A stretch of 64,000 nucleotides of DNA from Cornus controversa (Eukaryota > Streptophyta > Magnoliopsida > Cornales > Cornaceae): positions 95,234,533 through 95,298,532 of the forward strand of contig CM048845.1 of assembly GCA_026545225.1 (NCBI GenBank), given 5' to 3'. The notes below the pieces were generated by a model that saw only the letters and a program-made list of their open reading frames with translations, was not told the DNA's origin and searched no databases. A program made the translations under genes and the position numbers. This document shows, piece by piece, positions 11,938 to 25,600 of this stretch (the stretch's first letter is position 1; each line of letters opens with the position of its first letter).

Positions 11938-13622
11938 GCCCTTTTGGGTAGATGGATCCTTTTTTCCATGTTCATTATTAATACTTACATATTGTTGCAG
12001 ATGGAAGGAAAATCAATCCCTCCTTTTGTTTATGCAAATGAAACATTACCAGGAAAGGAAAAAATGGATTCTTATTTAACATTTTAGGGATTTAGATGGG
12101 AGGAAAAGAAAAAAATTGAGGCAAATAACTTTTCATAATCATCTAATTTTTTATAATTTTTCTACAAAAATTGCTGAAAAAATATTATGTCCTTTCTTAT
12201 ATTTCAAAAATAAAATGTGTTTATGCATAAGTTTTTATATGTGTCCTGTCGTAATGTTCTACAAAATTATTTATCTAAATTCTTATATTACTCTATTATT
12301 TGAAAAAGACAATATATATTAGATAAAAAATTATTTAAACATATAATCATGTTTAATAAAAAAAAAAAAGCATAATTTTGAAAACATTAATTTGTACAGA
12401 GAAGGCGTGCTGCTGTTCCGGACGTGATTTACCCGAATGAAGCCGGATCAATCTAGAATAATTTTTTTTATTTATTAGTTTCTTGATTTTGTAATTAAAA
12501 GAAATGTGTGCATTTTTAATTGGCCCCACGTTAAATAAGAATTCACTTGTTAACATATGCATAATACCATTTTGCCTCAAATATAAACTTAAGTGATTCC
12601 CAAATTATTAAATTGGTTTCCAGAACGTTCTATAAATGCTAGAGTATAATTGGTAACAAACCTTAATCCAAACCTTGAGCGGAATTCATCATGTTATGAC
12701 ATCAAATAGGTGATGGCTACTGAGGGATATTTTGTTACATAAATCCTGGTCATGTTTTTCGCATATTGAATAATATGCTAATTAAAACCCCATATAAAGA
12801 GAATTATAATTTCAGAGAGAGAGTATAGAGATAGCGACCCACCCCCCTGCAATACTTTACTGGAAGAGAGAACCTGCAGCTATCAAGATCAATATAGCAG
12901 GGAAATGAAATGGACCAAAAAAGCTAGTACACAACAAGGTGAACCAAGTATGCTCTAGCCCTCATATGACTACGCAAACCATATGGTCGTAAACATAGGT
13001 GGGCTTTAGTTGTACAAAGATATCTACGAACTATAACCACATTTTTTGTCAATAGGACCTTTCTTTGGTGTCACAGAAGGTTGAAGTAGAAAAAGGCATG
13101 TCAGTTCTTCATAATAATGATACTTGAAAAGAAGAAACTTATAGCCAAACTAGGTATAAGTCTCAGAAAACAGGCTTAAAGTATCAAGACAAGTCTCTTC
13201 TATCCATTCCAGCATTCTCGTTAGAACTTAGAACCACACTGGATATGCTCTTCTAAAAGAGGGAAATCTAAATCCACAAAAGAGTTTTCCAACTTCTTAA
13301 AACTCAACACAGAAAGGTTAGCTTCCATTTGTTTTATTTGCATTTCTGAATAGTCAAAAACAAATCCAAAATTTTCAGTAGTCATGTACAAAAAACTCGA
13401 CAGCTTTTCCTATTTCAAAGATTATATTCTAAAATGGCCTCTCAATAAATTTCAAAAGAGCACATATATAAAATACAACTGTCTATAAATATGAATTATG
13501 AATACAGTTCTCATGGTTTCAACAATGTAAGTTAGGTACGGAGCAGATCCGGAAATTGCATCATCCAATGTTTCCCCGTTACTTTGCTGGTGTAGTGACA
13601 TGTATAATGGCAAGATTGGGCC
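11938..13622 (-). other. Intergenic: PPR promoter side and XEG113 3' UTR side
   Basis: Both neighbouring genes read leftward, so this 1.7 kb must hold the 3' UTR of the arabinosyltransferase gene (just below 13623) and the promoter of the PPR gene (just above 11937). The middle is AT-rich with an A-run near 12357-12369. Small open frames have no family signature. No TE ends were found. Confidence 0.6.
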
Positions 13623-16600
13623 TCACCAATGAGGATGATCATCTGCAGCAGTTTGGGGCGGGATAGGTTTCCAACCAGGTTTCTCATCCCAGTACATGTC
13701 ATAATATATGTGGCCGGGACTGTGACCAATCACACAACACCATATGCCTACATAACGCTTCACACGTTTCCTGAATCTCTCGTCCCTTGTCTGATCATAT
13801 AAAACATTAAGTTAGTCGCATTGTATGAATAAACATGATATAATTAAAAAAATATTAAAATCTTGAAATAAAATAGAACGCGGGGGGGGGGGGGGGGGGG
13901 GGGGGGGGGGTGGGGTGGGTGTGTGTGATTGGTTGGGGTTGGGGAGAAAGTTGAACTCGCCTTGTCAGTAAAACCTGAAAACGCATCTTGAATTGATAAG
14001 AATTGGATGACTTTGACATCCCTGAATGAAGACAATAGTGTTTTGAACTGTGGATAAGACAATTAAAATTCAATATTATCAGTTGGTAATTTTAGTGAGA
14101 AAAAATTGGAATTCAATATAGATGGATAGTTAACAATACAAGGTTCATCCTTCAGAACTTCTGTGAACGAGAGCTATGCTAACAAACATACAATCTTAAA
14201 TGGATCTTAATGACCTGAGGTATATTGGCTCAAGAGCAAGCATGTCATTACCAGCCAGTCAAAGGTCAGATCACCGGATTATGAATGAAGCCCAAGACTG
14301 ATTCAACTAATTATGTTTGAAGCTAACACATCTTTTTGCTCAATTGAATAATATAAAGCACCATCAGCAAAACAACTATTGGAAATATTGAGCACAGAGA
14401 ATACTTTATTACCAACTCTTAAGAAAAAATATCATGAAACTAACATCTGGACATCATCAGAGAACATTTCACTGTTTCATGGGAATACAAAATGTTACAC
14501 TTTTGTGGACTGAATTCTCTTTCAATTCTTTTTGCCTTTCTATGGGGATGGGGGTGGGGCTTGGTTTTCCGGAACTTGGGTGGGATGCAGCGTTTGTAAT
14601 GAAACTTCCATTGTGATTTACATGGTATTTAAGAATGACATCTCAATTTCTCATTATGCTTTATCCATTGAGTTCATATTATCTTGCAAATGAAGGAGAA
14701 ACTTCAAGGATTTCATGAAATGACACAGTGGTTCCAATATTTACCATCAATTGCCATGGTGGTTCCATTTCCATTTCCTGTAATGACTTCATTTTGGAGG
14801 AAGGATTTTTGACTCCAATAGTTACAGAATACAAATGGAATTATTCAGTTTCTAAACAAGTCCTGGTTATATGGTTAAAGACATTAAAAAATACTACATT
14901 CACAAAATGCATTAAATGCTAGACTGAGAATGCAAAACAAATTTACATACCTTGTTGAAAAAGATTTTTCTGTTTTTCAAAAAATGAGTAAATGCTCAAA
15001 ACCTCAAGATGTTCGAAGTAGGCTTTAAAATAAATCACGTTTGTACCTAGTAGTATGCTGGAACAACATCTAGCTGAGAGAGGGCAGTCTTTACAAGCAA
15101 AATAAGCTTATTTAACTTGAGCATGAAAAATAACTGAGTGGCTCAGCATATCAGATTCATCAGGAACCTTGGTCTAAGCCCTTTGCCAACCAAGTAAGAG
15201 CTCAGCTTCCAAATGCTAGATAGCAAAGAGGGGTTTTCTTGTAGGATGTAACCAATCAGGTATCACACTCCCCTCCTCCCCCAAACCCCCCCCCCCCCCC
15301 CCCCAAAAAAAATAAATAAATAAATAAATAAATAAAAGTCATCCTATCTCCTTATGGATATCTCGATCCTCTACATGTGATGATTGAAGAAGAAGAAAAA
15401 AATCAAATTTGATAGCACAAAAATTTCCTACTTTGAGACAGATGAATATCCCTTTATCACCTTATCCCCCATATCCCATTAAAATTCAAGTTGTAACCAA
15501 GTATTCTCAAAGAACAATAACATCATTCATTGCACTATTATATATAATATACTTAAAACGTGCAGATCCTGTCTACGTCACATTTCAAGCCAAGTTTCAT
15601 ATCCTAAGATTTGGGATTCAGGGAGGTCCGATAACTAGACACACTTGTACTCAATGCATGTACCTGAAACTGTATAACATAGCAAATCTTAATGAAAACA
15701 TCTACAAGGGGCTTGAAATTGAATGCATGACACTGGTTCCAAACATCTGATGGAGCCAAACAAAAACCACCTTCCACACTTGGGAAGCAGGATGAGCAAA
15801 ATAATTTAAACCGAAGAATTTCAATCCATTCGTTTGAATTGAAAATTTGCGAAATGCTAAAAAAAAATGCAACAGTCGGACAAATGAAAATCATTTGATG
15901 GCTCAAGAATCTCCTAGGAGGGATTCACACATATCATAAAGGTTTGGAAACAACTGCAATTTAAGACAAGCCCCCAACAACCAACATGTATGGAGGACTC
16001 AAAAAACGAAAACAACTACTAAAAATAGATATTTAATGACATATATAACTGTTCACGTAACTTACTTAGGTAAGAAGAGATTGAGTCTGTAGAGTCGGCC
16101 CTTACTGAAAGACGACAAATGTGAGGCATCCGATCATTAAACCTAGTCTAGCAAATAAGGTACTTTCTCCATCCAAATTGTTGGTTTTCCTTCCTTTCCT
16201 TGCATGCAGGGCCAGTTCCACCATAAAGCAACTGAGGCGGACGCCTAAGGCCCCGCATAGAAAAAAAAGGTCCCAATAGATTTTTTTACATGGGCCTATT
16301 ATAAGATGGTCTTTATAAATTCACATGAGAATGTGTAACACATATGTACAGATCTTTCATAGAAATTGAAGAAGAAAACCAAGGAGAAATTCAAGGAGGA
16401 AGTAATTAATATTAATTATATTAATGCTAAATGTAAATGAAGTCTCATTTGTAGATTTTGCCTTAGGCCTCCATTTCTATTGAGCAGCTCATGCTGGCAT
16501 GTCATACAGTAGTTGGCCACTTCAAAAATCAACCAACAGAATTTCATGCCATTCCTAAATTCTCCATTTCTACTTGAATGTGAAGCATTACTAAGAGTAA

Positions 16601-19600
16601 AGGGGTAGTTCTTGAAAATCTTACTTTTCCAGTTGAGTGTGAATTGATTAACTGATGTCTCCTTAAACAGTTGGCTTTTTAGAAAGGACTAATATATAAC
16701 TAAAGCATCTGGAAAAAACCAGCATGCATGAAACAAGATAATACATCGAAGCTTGTATATTAATTGGGAATACCGTTTCTTCCTTGCTGTGTTTTGGAAA
16801 TTTTAGTACACCCAGTGGATTTGTATTGTTTGATACATGACAATCATGGGATCCTTCTTGACAAAGTTGAACGTCAAGCCATGAATCCTTCACCTGAAAC
16901 AAACAGATAGTAAGTTCCCTATTAATAAGATAACCAAAAAAAAATGAGAGAAAAAAAAGGAGGAAGAAGATAGTAATTCATTGATCTGAACGCTGCAAAT
17001 TTTTATATACCTCTCTGGGCAGAGATGGATTGTCAAAGAAAGAGTACTCCCTAAAATTGATCCCAGGTCCGAATTCCTCAACGGGAAGTTCATTTAACAT
17101 GACATTAACCTGCAAGCATAAAATTTTTAATAAGGTTGGACTTGAAAAATGAGAAAGAATGGCATGAGGAGTTGAGATACTTTGGGATCTTCTTAAATTT
17201 CTATTTATACAATTTGTATGGAAACTTTAACTCAACATAAAAACTCAAGTTCAAATGAGATAAGAGGCAGTTACGCATTTGTTCAACTGGTCTTGAACTT
17301 CTTTGAAAATTGTATGATATAAACAATACAAAATTAGGAAGCTTTTTAAAAAATATAATAAAGGAATAAAAGAAATAATTTAGTTTCAAGTGACATTAAG
17401 TAGAAAGCAAACAAAGAGAAGAGAGTAATTTTAAAAAGGATTACATGACAAAGAGTTCCAAAAAATGCTGAAAAACAATTAAAACCTAAGTGGTTCTCAG
17501 AATGACACTGATAAAGACCAAAGACGTTGAAAAGCAAATTAACAAAAGTGACTCTCACCCAAAACTCCATGCTTTAGCCAACAACAAAAAAGATATAACA
17601 TTGCGTTAGATATTACCAAAAAGTTCTACTGGAAAAATGAATATGCAGAAAGCTGACTAGACGATCAATGACTTCTAAATCAGTGTTAGATACAAGATGG
17701 TCCATCAGGTTTCAATCACTTCATAATGATGGTCCACTCTAGATTATGTTCAAAATCATTAATCAAAAACAGGAAGAAAAAAAACAGCCACAAACTGGCA
17801 ATTTCTAGATGAAGACCAAATCTGCAAACTGAATGCTATCCAGGCTAGCCGGCAATCTGTGAAAAAGTTTGACTAGGAAGACATCTCAATATGCAAGAGG
17901 TCATGCTCTCCAATACTGGATGTACCCTTGAGGATCACATCTTATACAATTGTTTCAGAAAATGCCACACTGAGAATGGGATTTTCTTATGCAGTTAATG
18001 TCAAACAACTCCTGTGCATCCTCCCCTTTCTGCCCCCTTTGTTTTCCCCAGCAAGAGCAGGGAAGAACTTGACACGTTTTCAGCAATGCAATGACTGCAC
18101 CCATATACTAGCCCCACTTACGGATGGGGAACGAGCTATCGTTCACATGCACGAGTTGCACATGCTTCAGCATTACTTTTGGAGAATAGGAAAAGAGAGA
18201 AAATTAGGGATTTTAGTAAATTAGGTATTTATGCTTATTATTATTTTGGGTAATATTTGAATTTTAAGGTCATTTTGGTATTTTTATATTTTAGGGATTA
18301 TTAGGGTTTTCTTATATTTGCCTATATAAAGGCTCATTTGTAATCAGAAAAATGACTTTTGATGAATATTGATTATTGAATACAGTGATTACAGACTTCT
18401 TTCCCCTATTTCTTCTTCTCCCCCCCTAATCTTCTTCTTCCTCTCTCATTCTCTCTCTAATTCTCAATTAATTTCAGTTTCAAGGCACCCCTACCCGTTT
18501 TGAATCAATTGGTATCAGAGCGAAGATCCAAGTTTATTCAGAGCAAAGTATTCACCATTCAAAGCAATCTTCCCATCCACATCGACTACAGTTCATCAAC
18601 AATAAACCCACAAATTTCACTGTTCATCCCAAAACCCATAACCCCAACCACAAATATCGAAACCCCAAATCAGCCATCAAACCAGAACCACCCACGCCCA
18701 CGACTGCCCCTCCATCTCGGAACATCCCTCACTGCCGTCAACCCTAACCACAGCGACCCATCACAACCACCCATCCATCTGAACCCTAAACCAAGCCTTT
18801 GTCCTTCTCCGTCGCCAGTAACCATCCCTAGTCATTACCCAAACAGCCTTCATCATTTTCACATGTAACCCAAACCCCAAATAAAACACACTGTTAAACA
18901 ACCAAACCAAATATCCAAGCAGCAACTGTTCACGCACAACAAAATACCCCAAAACCACCACATACAACCTTCACAATATAAAGCCAACCAAAACCAAAAC
19001 CCAAACAAATCCTATCACTAACACCATCGCAAACCCAAAACCACAACCCATATCAGTCGTATCTTTGGAGCCCTAAACCGCAGCCACTGTCTTCCTCACA
19101 AATTCACAATAAAACCCAACACCCACAAAAAGCCAAACCCTAGTCGCAAGACCCAATCGCCAAACCTCCATCACCACCAATCACAATCTCAAAACCATTG
19201 CTTTGCCATTGTTATCACTTTGGTTAGAACTTTCAATAATCGAAAACAATCCACGTGACCATCTAGGAAGCACAAACACGCCTAAAAGGTCAAAGAATCC
19301 GTGTCAGACACGCCCTGACACGTGTTGAACACGCCAAAAAATGTCTGAATTTTTTTATTTTTTTGAATTTTCGGACGCGGCCCAAACATGGCACAGACAC
19401 GCCGAGAACACACATCCGACACGCCATGAATTTTCGGACACATCGCGAACACATGTTGGACATGCCAATTTTTTTTCTTGTCTTTTTTCTCATGTTTCCA
19501 TGAATCTTCTCTCTTCCATAGATTCTTGCTTTATTTTTCACTAATCCCTAATTCTTTTTCTAACAAAACCCTAATTTGCTTTGTTTCTTTGCTTTTTCCT

Positions 19601-22600
19601 CTTTCTTTAGCCTCTTTATTTCTTTCTTTTTCCCTAGCAAAACACAAGTTCTAGGGTTATTTTAACATTCAACTACAGCCCATCCCTTCATCTTTGTTCT
19701 TTTTTCCTCTTCTTTTTCTTGTTGTACAATTGCTATCTTTTACATGTGACTTTCTAATAATACTTTTGTAATTGGAGTAAGCTCCAATGATGATTAAATG
19801 ATAAGATTAGTTTTTATTCTAATGTCTCGTTTTGTAGGGGTGCACAAAAATCCGTCCAAACCGGACTAGATCGGATAGTTCGGTCCGATTTTTCTACAGT
19901 TCGGCCACAGTTCCAAAATATTGGAATCGTGAATTAACGGTCCGGTTTCATGTCCCTCAAGACCAGATTGAACCAGACCGGATAGGACCAGACCATTTTT
20001 ATATTAAATATATTATATAAATTAATATAAATAAGTAAGTTGTAAACTTGTAAGTGTAAGTGTGTAACTAGTAATGTAATGTACTAATAATCTCATAATA
20101 ATCTTACTGTGAGAACTGTTTATAGTTTATATAAAATATATTATACAATTTATAATAATATAATAACCCACTAAGGCACTAATAATGGAACTGTGAAACC
20201 AAACCAGTTATTCACAGTTCAGTTCGGTTCCATTGGTCCAAACAATTCAGTTCGGTTTCATTTTAGTGGAACCGGACTGTACAGTTGGTTCCAAAAAACA
20301 CCAAATCGGACCGTGTGTACCCCTATCGTTTTGATTTGGTTTTATGACTTTGTGACATCATTCTCTTATAATTATTGTTGTAGAGTAGATTCAATTGTCT
20401 ACTTGTGACTTATGATTTGTGGATTTTTTCTTTGTTAGGTTTATGAAAAATAATATTACTCTTAATTTTTTAAAGTACAACATCATATATTATATACAAA
20501 TATAGATTTATTATTTGTCGTGTCCTAGCCGTGTCCGTGTCCTAATTTTTTAGAATTTGCCGTGTTCGTGTCGTGTCGTATCGGTTTCAGTGCTTCTTAG
20601 GTGGCCGTCATCATCGTCGTCGGAAACCTCACCGACATTGGAGCACCAACTGTTTCTCCAGCTTCACTGTTACAGGTCCCTTCTTTGTCAACTGTCGGAA
20701 TACTACTACAGTCCTTCACCACTGCCAGATTCGTACCATCGACGATCACTATCAGCCGCAGGTTTTTGACATTGTAGCCTTGCGCCACCAATGCCAGAGT
20801 TGGTTGTCTCTCTGTCTTCACGAAGGTTCCCCAACATCTTCGTTCCATATCGATGAAGAAAAGGAACCTGGTTGGAGCTTTAACACATAATTGATCCGGC
20901 CCAGATCCAATGACCCGAATCTTGAACCCAGCCATTTGATTCAGCCCTACCCAAGTTAATAATTAGAACTTGTTCTATTCCTCAACCAATCTTTAACCCA
21001 ACACTCCAGCCCACTATAATCCTACCTAAATCCGGGTTAAGAAAAAAGGCCCAATTCACACACCAAAATGAGCCCAGCCCAAATTTCTCACCCAGATCTA
21101 ATATCCAGTTTATATTACTGATTACCTATTCTGCAACACCACATATCCTGGCCCAACTCTACAGCCCAGCCTACCATTTAAGCCCAAGTTCATTTCAGGC
21201 CGCCATTTTAACCCAGACCCAGGCCAGAACCCATTAATTTAATTCAGTTCAGCCCTGTTTGGATACTGTTGCAAGCACAACCCAACTTTGGTACAACACC
21301 AGCCCATCAAAAGGTTAGTACCCATATTTTATTCCTAGCCCAATTCAGCATCTTTTATTTTACTCAGATCTTCACAAAACCAACCCACATAAGCCCAGCA
21401 ACTATTTAATTTAGCCCAGTTCTAGTTTGGCCTAATTTAATTCTTTTCTTATAAGGCCAGACCTAACCCAGATCACATGCTGAGCTAAAATAGCCCGGTC
21501 CAGTTGGCCTAAAAAGCCCATCGCAATTTGACCCATCTCATTTAACTCGTAATTCCAGCCCATATTCCTGACCCCACTACCTCTGATCCAGCCCAATCAA
21601 AGAAAAAAAAAACAGATGACCCAACGGAATCAGCCCAGACTTTCAATTTAAATCAGTCCAGTCCAACTTTTCAAACCAATTCCCAACCCATTCCACCTTA
21701 TCTGAACAGCCGACAATAAGATACCCATAATCTCTTGGAGTACTCTTCTATTCAAGCATGGCTTCATTTCCAGAGAGTGTTGTTTATTTGACACCCCAGT
21801 GGCTTCGTTCTAAGCCTAAAGTTAAAACTGTAAGGTGCACTCCAACCTATCCATCACTTACAATTCCTACAGAGAATGATCATTATTGGTGTGAAGATGA
21901 AAGGGAAACAAATACAACACTGCAGAGACAGTTAGAACAACAGATTTTGGAAATTGGAAATAGACTTCTTCAACCTTCAACTTCAGTCAATGAGCTCCTT
22001 TGGATTCTTAGCAAAGTTGATCACTTTCTTTGCAAGGTGCAACAAATTCCTTGTGTTTCAATGCAAGCTGCACTTTCTCCAATAATGAAGGCTTTAATTA
22101 CTAAAGGATTTTTAAAGCATTCAGAATGTGATGTTAGAGTTGCAGTAGCTTCATGTCTTAGCGAAATAACAAGGATTGCAGCACCAAATCTTCCCGTTAA
22201 TGACGATGAGATGAAGAAACTATTTCAGGGGATTGTATCATCCTTTGAAAATATATCTGTCAGATCTAATCTTTCTTATAGTAGGAGGGTCAAAATTCTT
22301 GAAACATTTGCAAATGTCAAGTCATGTTTGATAATGCTAGATTTGGAATGTGGTGAGTTGATTGTCAGGATGTTCCAGCACTTTTTAAAAGAAATAAGGA
22401 ATTATCATGAGGAGAGTATCTTTAAATCAATGGAGACTATAATGACTCTTGTACTTGAAGAAAGTGATACTGATTTGCAAGAGCTATTTGATACTCTTCT
22501 AGCTAGTGTTACTGAAGATAATGTGGAAGCTCGAAGACTGGGCCAACGAGTACTCGACAACTGTGCACTTATTCTTGCCTTACTTTCAATGATTGACGAA

Positions 22601-25600
22601 GGAGAGCAGTTTGATTACATCTTCAAATGACAAACTGTTACCTCTTGATATGTCTAAAGAAACAAAAGATAACATGCATGAGTTATTCTCTCCTATAGAA
22701 TTGTCTTTTGTTACGGATATTTATCATATAGATTTAATTGTTGGGGATAAAGTTACAGACGACTACAAATGACTACAATTACTGCTTTTGTTGTTGTATT
22801 TGAGCCTAGCAATTCTAACTTCATTGTTGGATGCATTCTTTGGGGTCGATACTTTTGTTCTAACTCTTCGGAGAAGAATTCTTTTCAGCCGAGGAGAATT
22901 GATGGGGAGCGAGCTATCGTTCGCATGCACGAGTTGCACATGCTTCAGCATTACTTTTGGAGAATAGGAAAAGGGAGAGAAAATTAGGGTTTATTTATGC
23001 TTATTATTATTTTTGGTAATGTTTGAATTTTAAGGTTAATTTGGTATTTTTATGTTTTAGGGATTATTAGGGTTTTCTTATATTTGCCAATATAAAGGCT
23101 CATATGTAATCAGAATAATGACTTCTGATGAATATTGATTATTGAATACAGAGATTACAGACTTCTTTCCCTTATTTCTTCTTCTTCTCCGCCAATCTTC
23201 ATCTTCCTCTCTCATTCTCTCTCTAATTCTCAATTATTTTCAGTTTCGAGGCACCCCTACCCGTCCTGCATCACTAACCTTACAGATTAGCCATTTGACT
23301 AAGCAGATATTCTACTTTGCAAGAGGCCAGGCTCTCCAATACTGGATTTCTATTAAGGATTGCATCTTGTATAGTTGTTTGGGAACATGATGCATTGAGA
23401 ATATGGTATTCATTTGCAGTTACGCCAACTGTCTAACAACCACCCCCCCCCCCCCCCCCCCCCCCCAACACCCACCCACCCACCCACCAAAACTACAACA
23501 CACACCTGCCAGAAAGAGCAGGGAAAACATTTCGCTTTAGCTGAAAGCAGGTTTCCAGCGTGCCTCAAGATTTAACACGATGCCTGCACCCATATCCTGG
23601 CCCTGCTGACCTTATAGATTAGCAGCCAACCAGAATGAAATTCTCCATGTTTGGAAGAAACAATTTTGAAAAAGGCATCTTTGTCCTCTACAAAACTGCC
23701 AAAAACAATCAAAAAGTACCCTACTGTCACAACCCGGCCCGTCCTTTGTAAATATTGTCCGTTTTGCACACTCTCGGTGCTCACAGATTTCAAAATGCAT
23801 CTAAACAGTTAGGAGCCAACCACACATATAAGTATCAACAACCTCTCCCCCCCAGGCTATGCGGGACATCACAACCACCCTCCCCCCCCCCCCCCCTCCC
23901 TCTCTCGACCCAGCGTCCTCACTGGCTGGACCCTCATGGGCTTGTGCACCCCCCCCCCCCCCCCCCCCCCCTCCGGTGCCGCAATTGTAGAAGAATGGTT
24001 TGAAAACAAGAAACAAGTGGGTGAGGTTGGTGGCAGCTTTCAAAGGTAGGCTAGAGAAATACAATTTGAATACCCACTTTTGGAATATTCATATGTATCA
24101 TTAAAGTCCGAGCTATTTCAATTAAGTGCCTATTAGCATGGTTTTTTATAACTATTAGAAAAAGGGAAGATTGCAGTGCTTTGACAGTTGACACGTACTG
24201 CGTGTTAAAGATGTTTATCATTCAGGAGGAAATCAATGAGGAGACAATCCAAGAAGCACCATCTACTCTACAAGTGAAGTATCAGTAAAAAGGGGCTACG
24301 GGGGTTTGGCACCCAAAATGGTTATTTTGGTATACCACCCAGTGAAGTATCAGTAAAAAGGGGCTACGGGGTTTGGCACCCAAAATGGTTATTTTGGTAT
24401 ACCACCCGGAGATAGGTCAGTTAATGATCTACCGGTAGTATTTGGGGCACCCCCACCGGTTTCCAACTGGGAATTGGCACTGATAGTATCTGTCACAACT
24501 TGCCCATCCTATATAGATATTGTCTGTTTTGCAAGCTCTCCTCCCGAAAGTGTCATGTGACTTCGGAAGGCATCCCTTCTACAGGAGGCATCCCTCCTCT
24601 GAACTCCACGTGGTTGTTACATTTCGCGTACAACAGGCACTCGGCCGTTCACAACTATAATCAGGCATTTGCCATCATGGACCCCTCACATACCACACAC
24701 AAAAAGTTATATTATTATTTTTTTCAGCTTTGTATATTTTCCAAAAGATCCCGTTTAAAAACCATAAAAAATAATTCAAATTCTTCCAATCCCAACGAGT
24801 ATGTAAAAAATTCAATAAGCCAATAATTCAATACAAGTAACATAAAACACATGTTCTCAAAATTAGATCCATCAAGTACACATATACATATTTCAAGATA
24901 CACATGAATTTTATCAAAGCATTGGAGAAAATATGCATGTACAAATTTAGGAGAATGAGATCCTATGTCAAAAATCAAAATCCTTGTCCATAATTCTTTT
25001 TCTTTTTTTTTTTTCCTTGCCGAATGTTCTTCAGCTTTCGCGTTCTTCTTTCTCTAGCTATCTCACGTTATCTAATTAGGTTTTCTTTTTCCTTTTTCAT
25101 GCACCACATATATATATAGATATATATACCTAAATAATGTAGTAGTGATCCACTACTAGGAGATATAGGTTAATTCATCCACTATGTAGAGTTATAAAGT
25201 TAGTAGGTCACTATTAAGATTTTAACTCTTAATTATTTTAAGACTCCTAATTGTATTGGAAACTATATCTTTTCACATACTATCCTACTACTACAAGGTT
25301 TCCTAAGACGGTTCATTACAATTTACCCACCTACAAGGAAATTTCGTTTGCGAAATTATTCAACATCAATATCCTATATATTTTGGTATGATACTATTCG
25401 ATTAAAATTCATGCAAGCATTAACCTATGCATTTTTCCTAAAAACATTATGTGAGCATACAAACCAATAACATCTTAATTTAAAGAATAGAGACACAAGT
25501 TCTTTCATGTGATACTTAATTCTTTAACCGTTACATGTGAAAATATTCCTCAATAACTCCAGTGACATTCTAGCTTTAAAACTACGAATAATAGATTCGT

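Larger units (their letters stand above)
14048..16773 (-). other. XEG113 intron 11 (2.7 kb)
   Basis: Bounded by acceptor ttatccacag before exon 12 and donor gtattc after exon 11. Contains a poly-C plus (aaat)n microsatellite at 15287-15337 and a probable DNA-element remnant at about 16208-16495 (separate entries). Small open frames such as 15409-15750 have no family features. Confidence 0.8.
18122..23273 (+). mobile_element. Nonautonomous LTR retrotransposon carrying a PDS5-derived ORF
   Basis: Two direct LTRs (18122-18507 and 22900-23273) bracket 4.4 kb. A tRNA-iMet primer site lies two bases after the 5' LTR and a purine-rich tract abuts the 3' LTR. Flanks cttac (18117-18121) and ctaac (23274-23278) are a 5-bp target duplication with one change; the related uninterrupted copy near 23605 reads ctgac. 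No gag, protease, reverse transcriptase, RNase H or integrase is recognisable. The interior holds C/A-rich low-complexity sequence (18520-19250), a nested hAT-like MITE, a long 'agccca'-rich tract (20930-21700) and an intronless PDS5-like ORF in the sense direction. By eye the LTRs differ at roughly 25 positions plus a ~15-bp indel, so the insertion is not recent. It lies antisense in XEG113 intron 9. Layout fits a LARD-type element with host gene capture. Confidence 0.88.

Noticed and set aside
13532..13729. Separate small gene on the - strand
   Set aside because: Shadow of XEG113 exon 13, whose correct frame ends at the TGA at 13623-13625.
18500..18868. Proline-rich 122-codon frame after the primer site as a gag gene
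   Set aside because: It starts before the primer site, has low-complexity C/A composition and lacks any zinc knuckle or gag similarity.
20557..20935. Overlapping frames on both strands in the LTR element
   Set aside because: Open in several frames at once owing to base composition; no recognisable domain.
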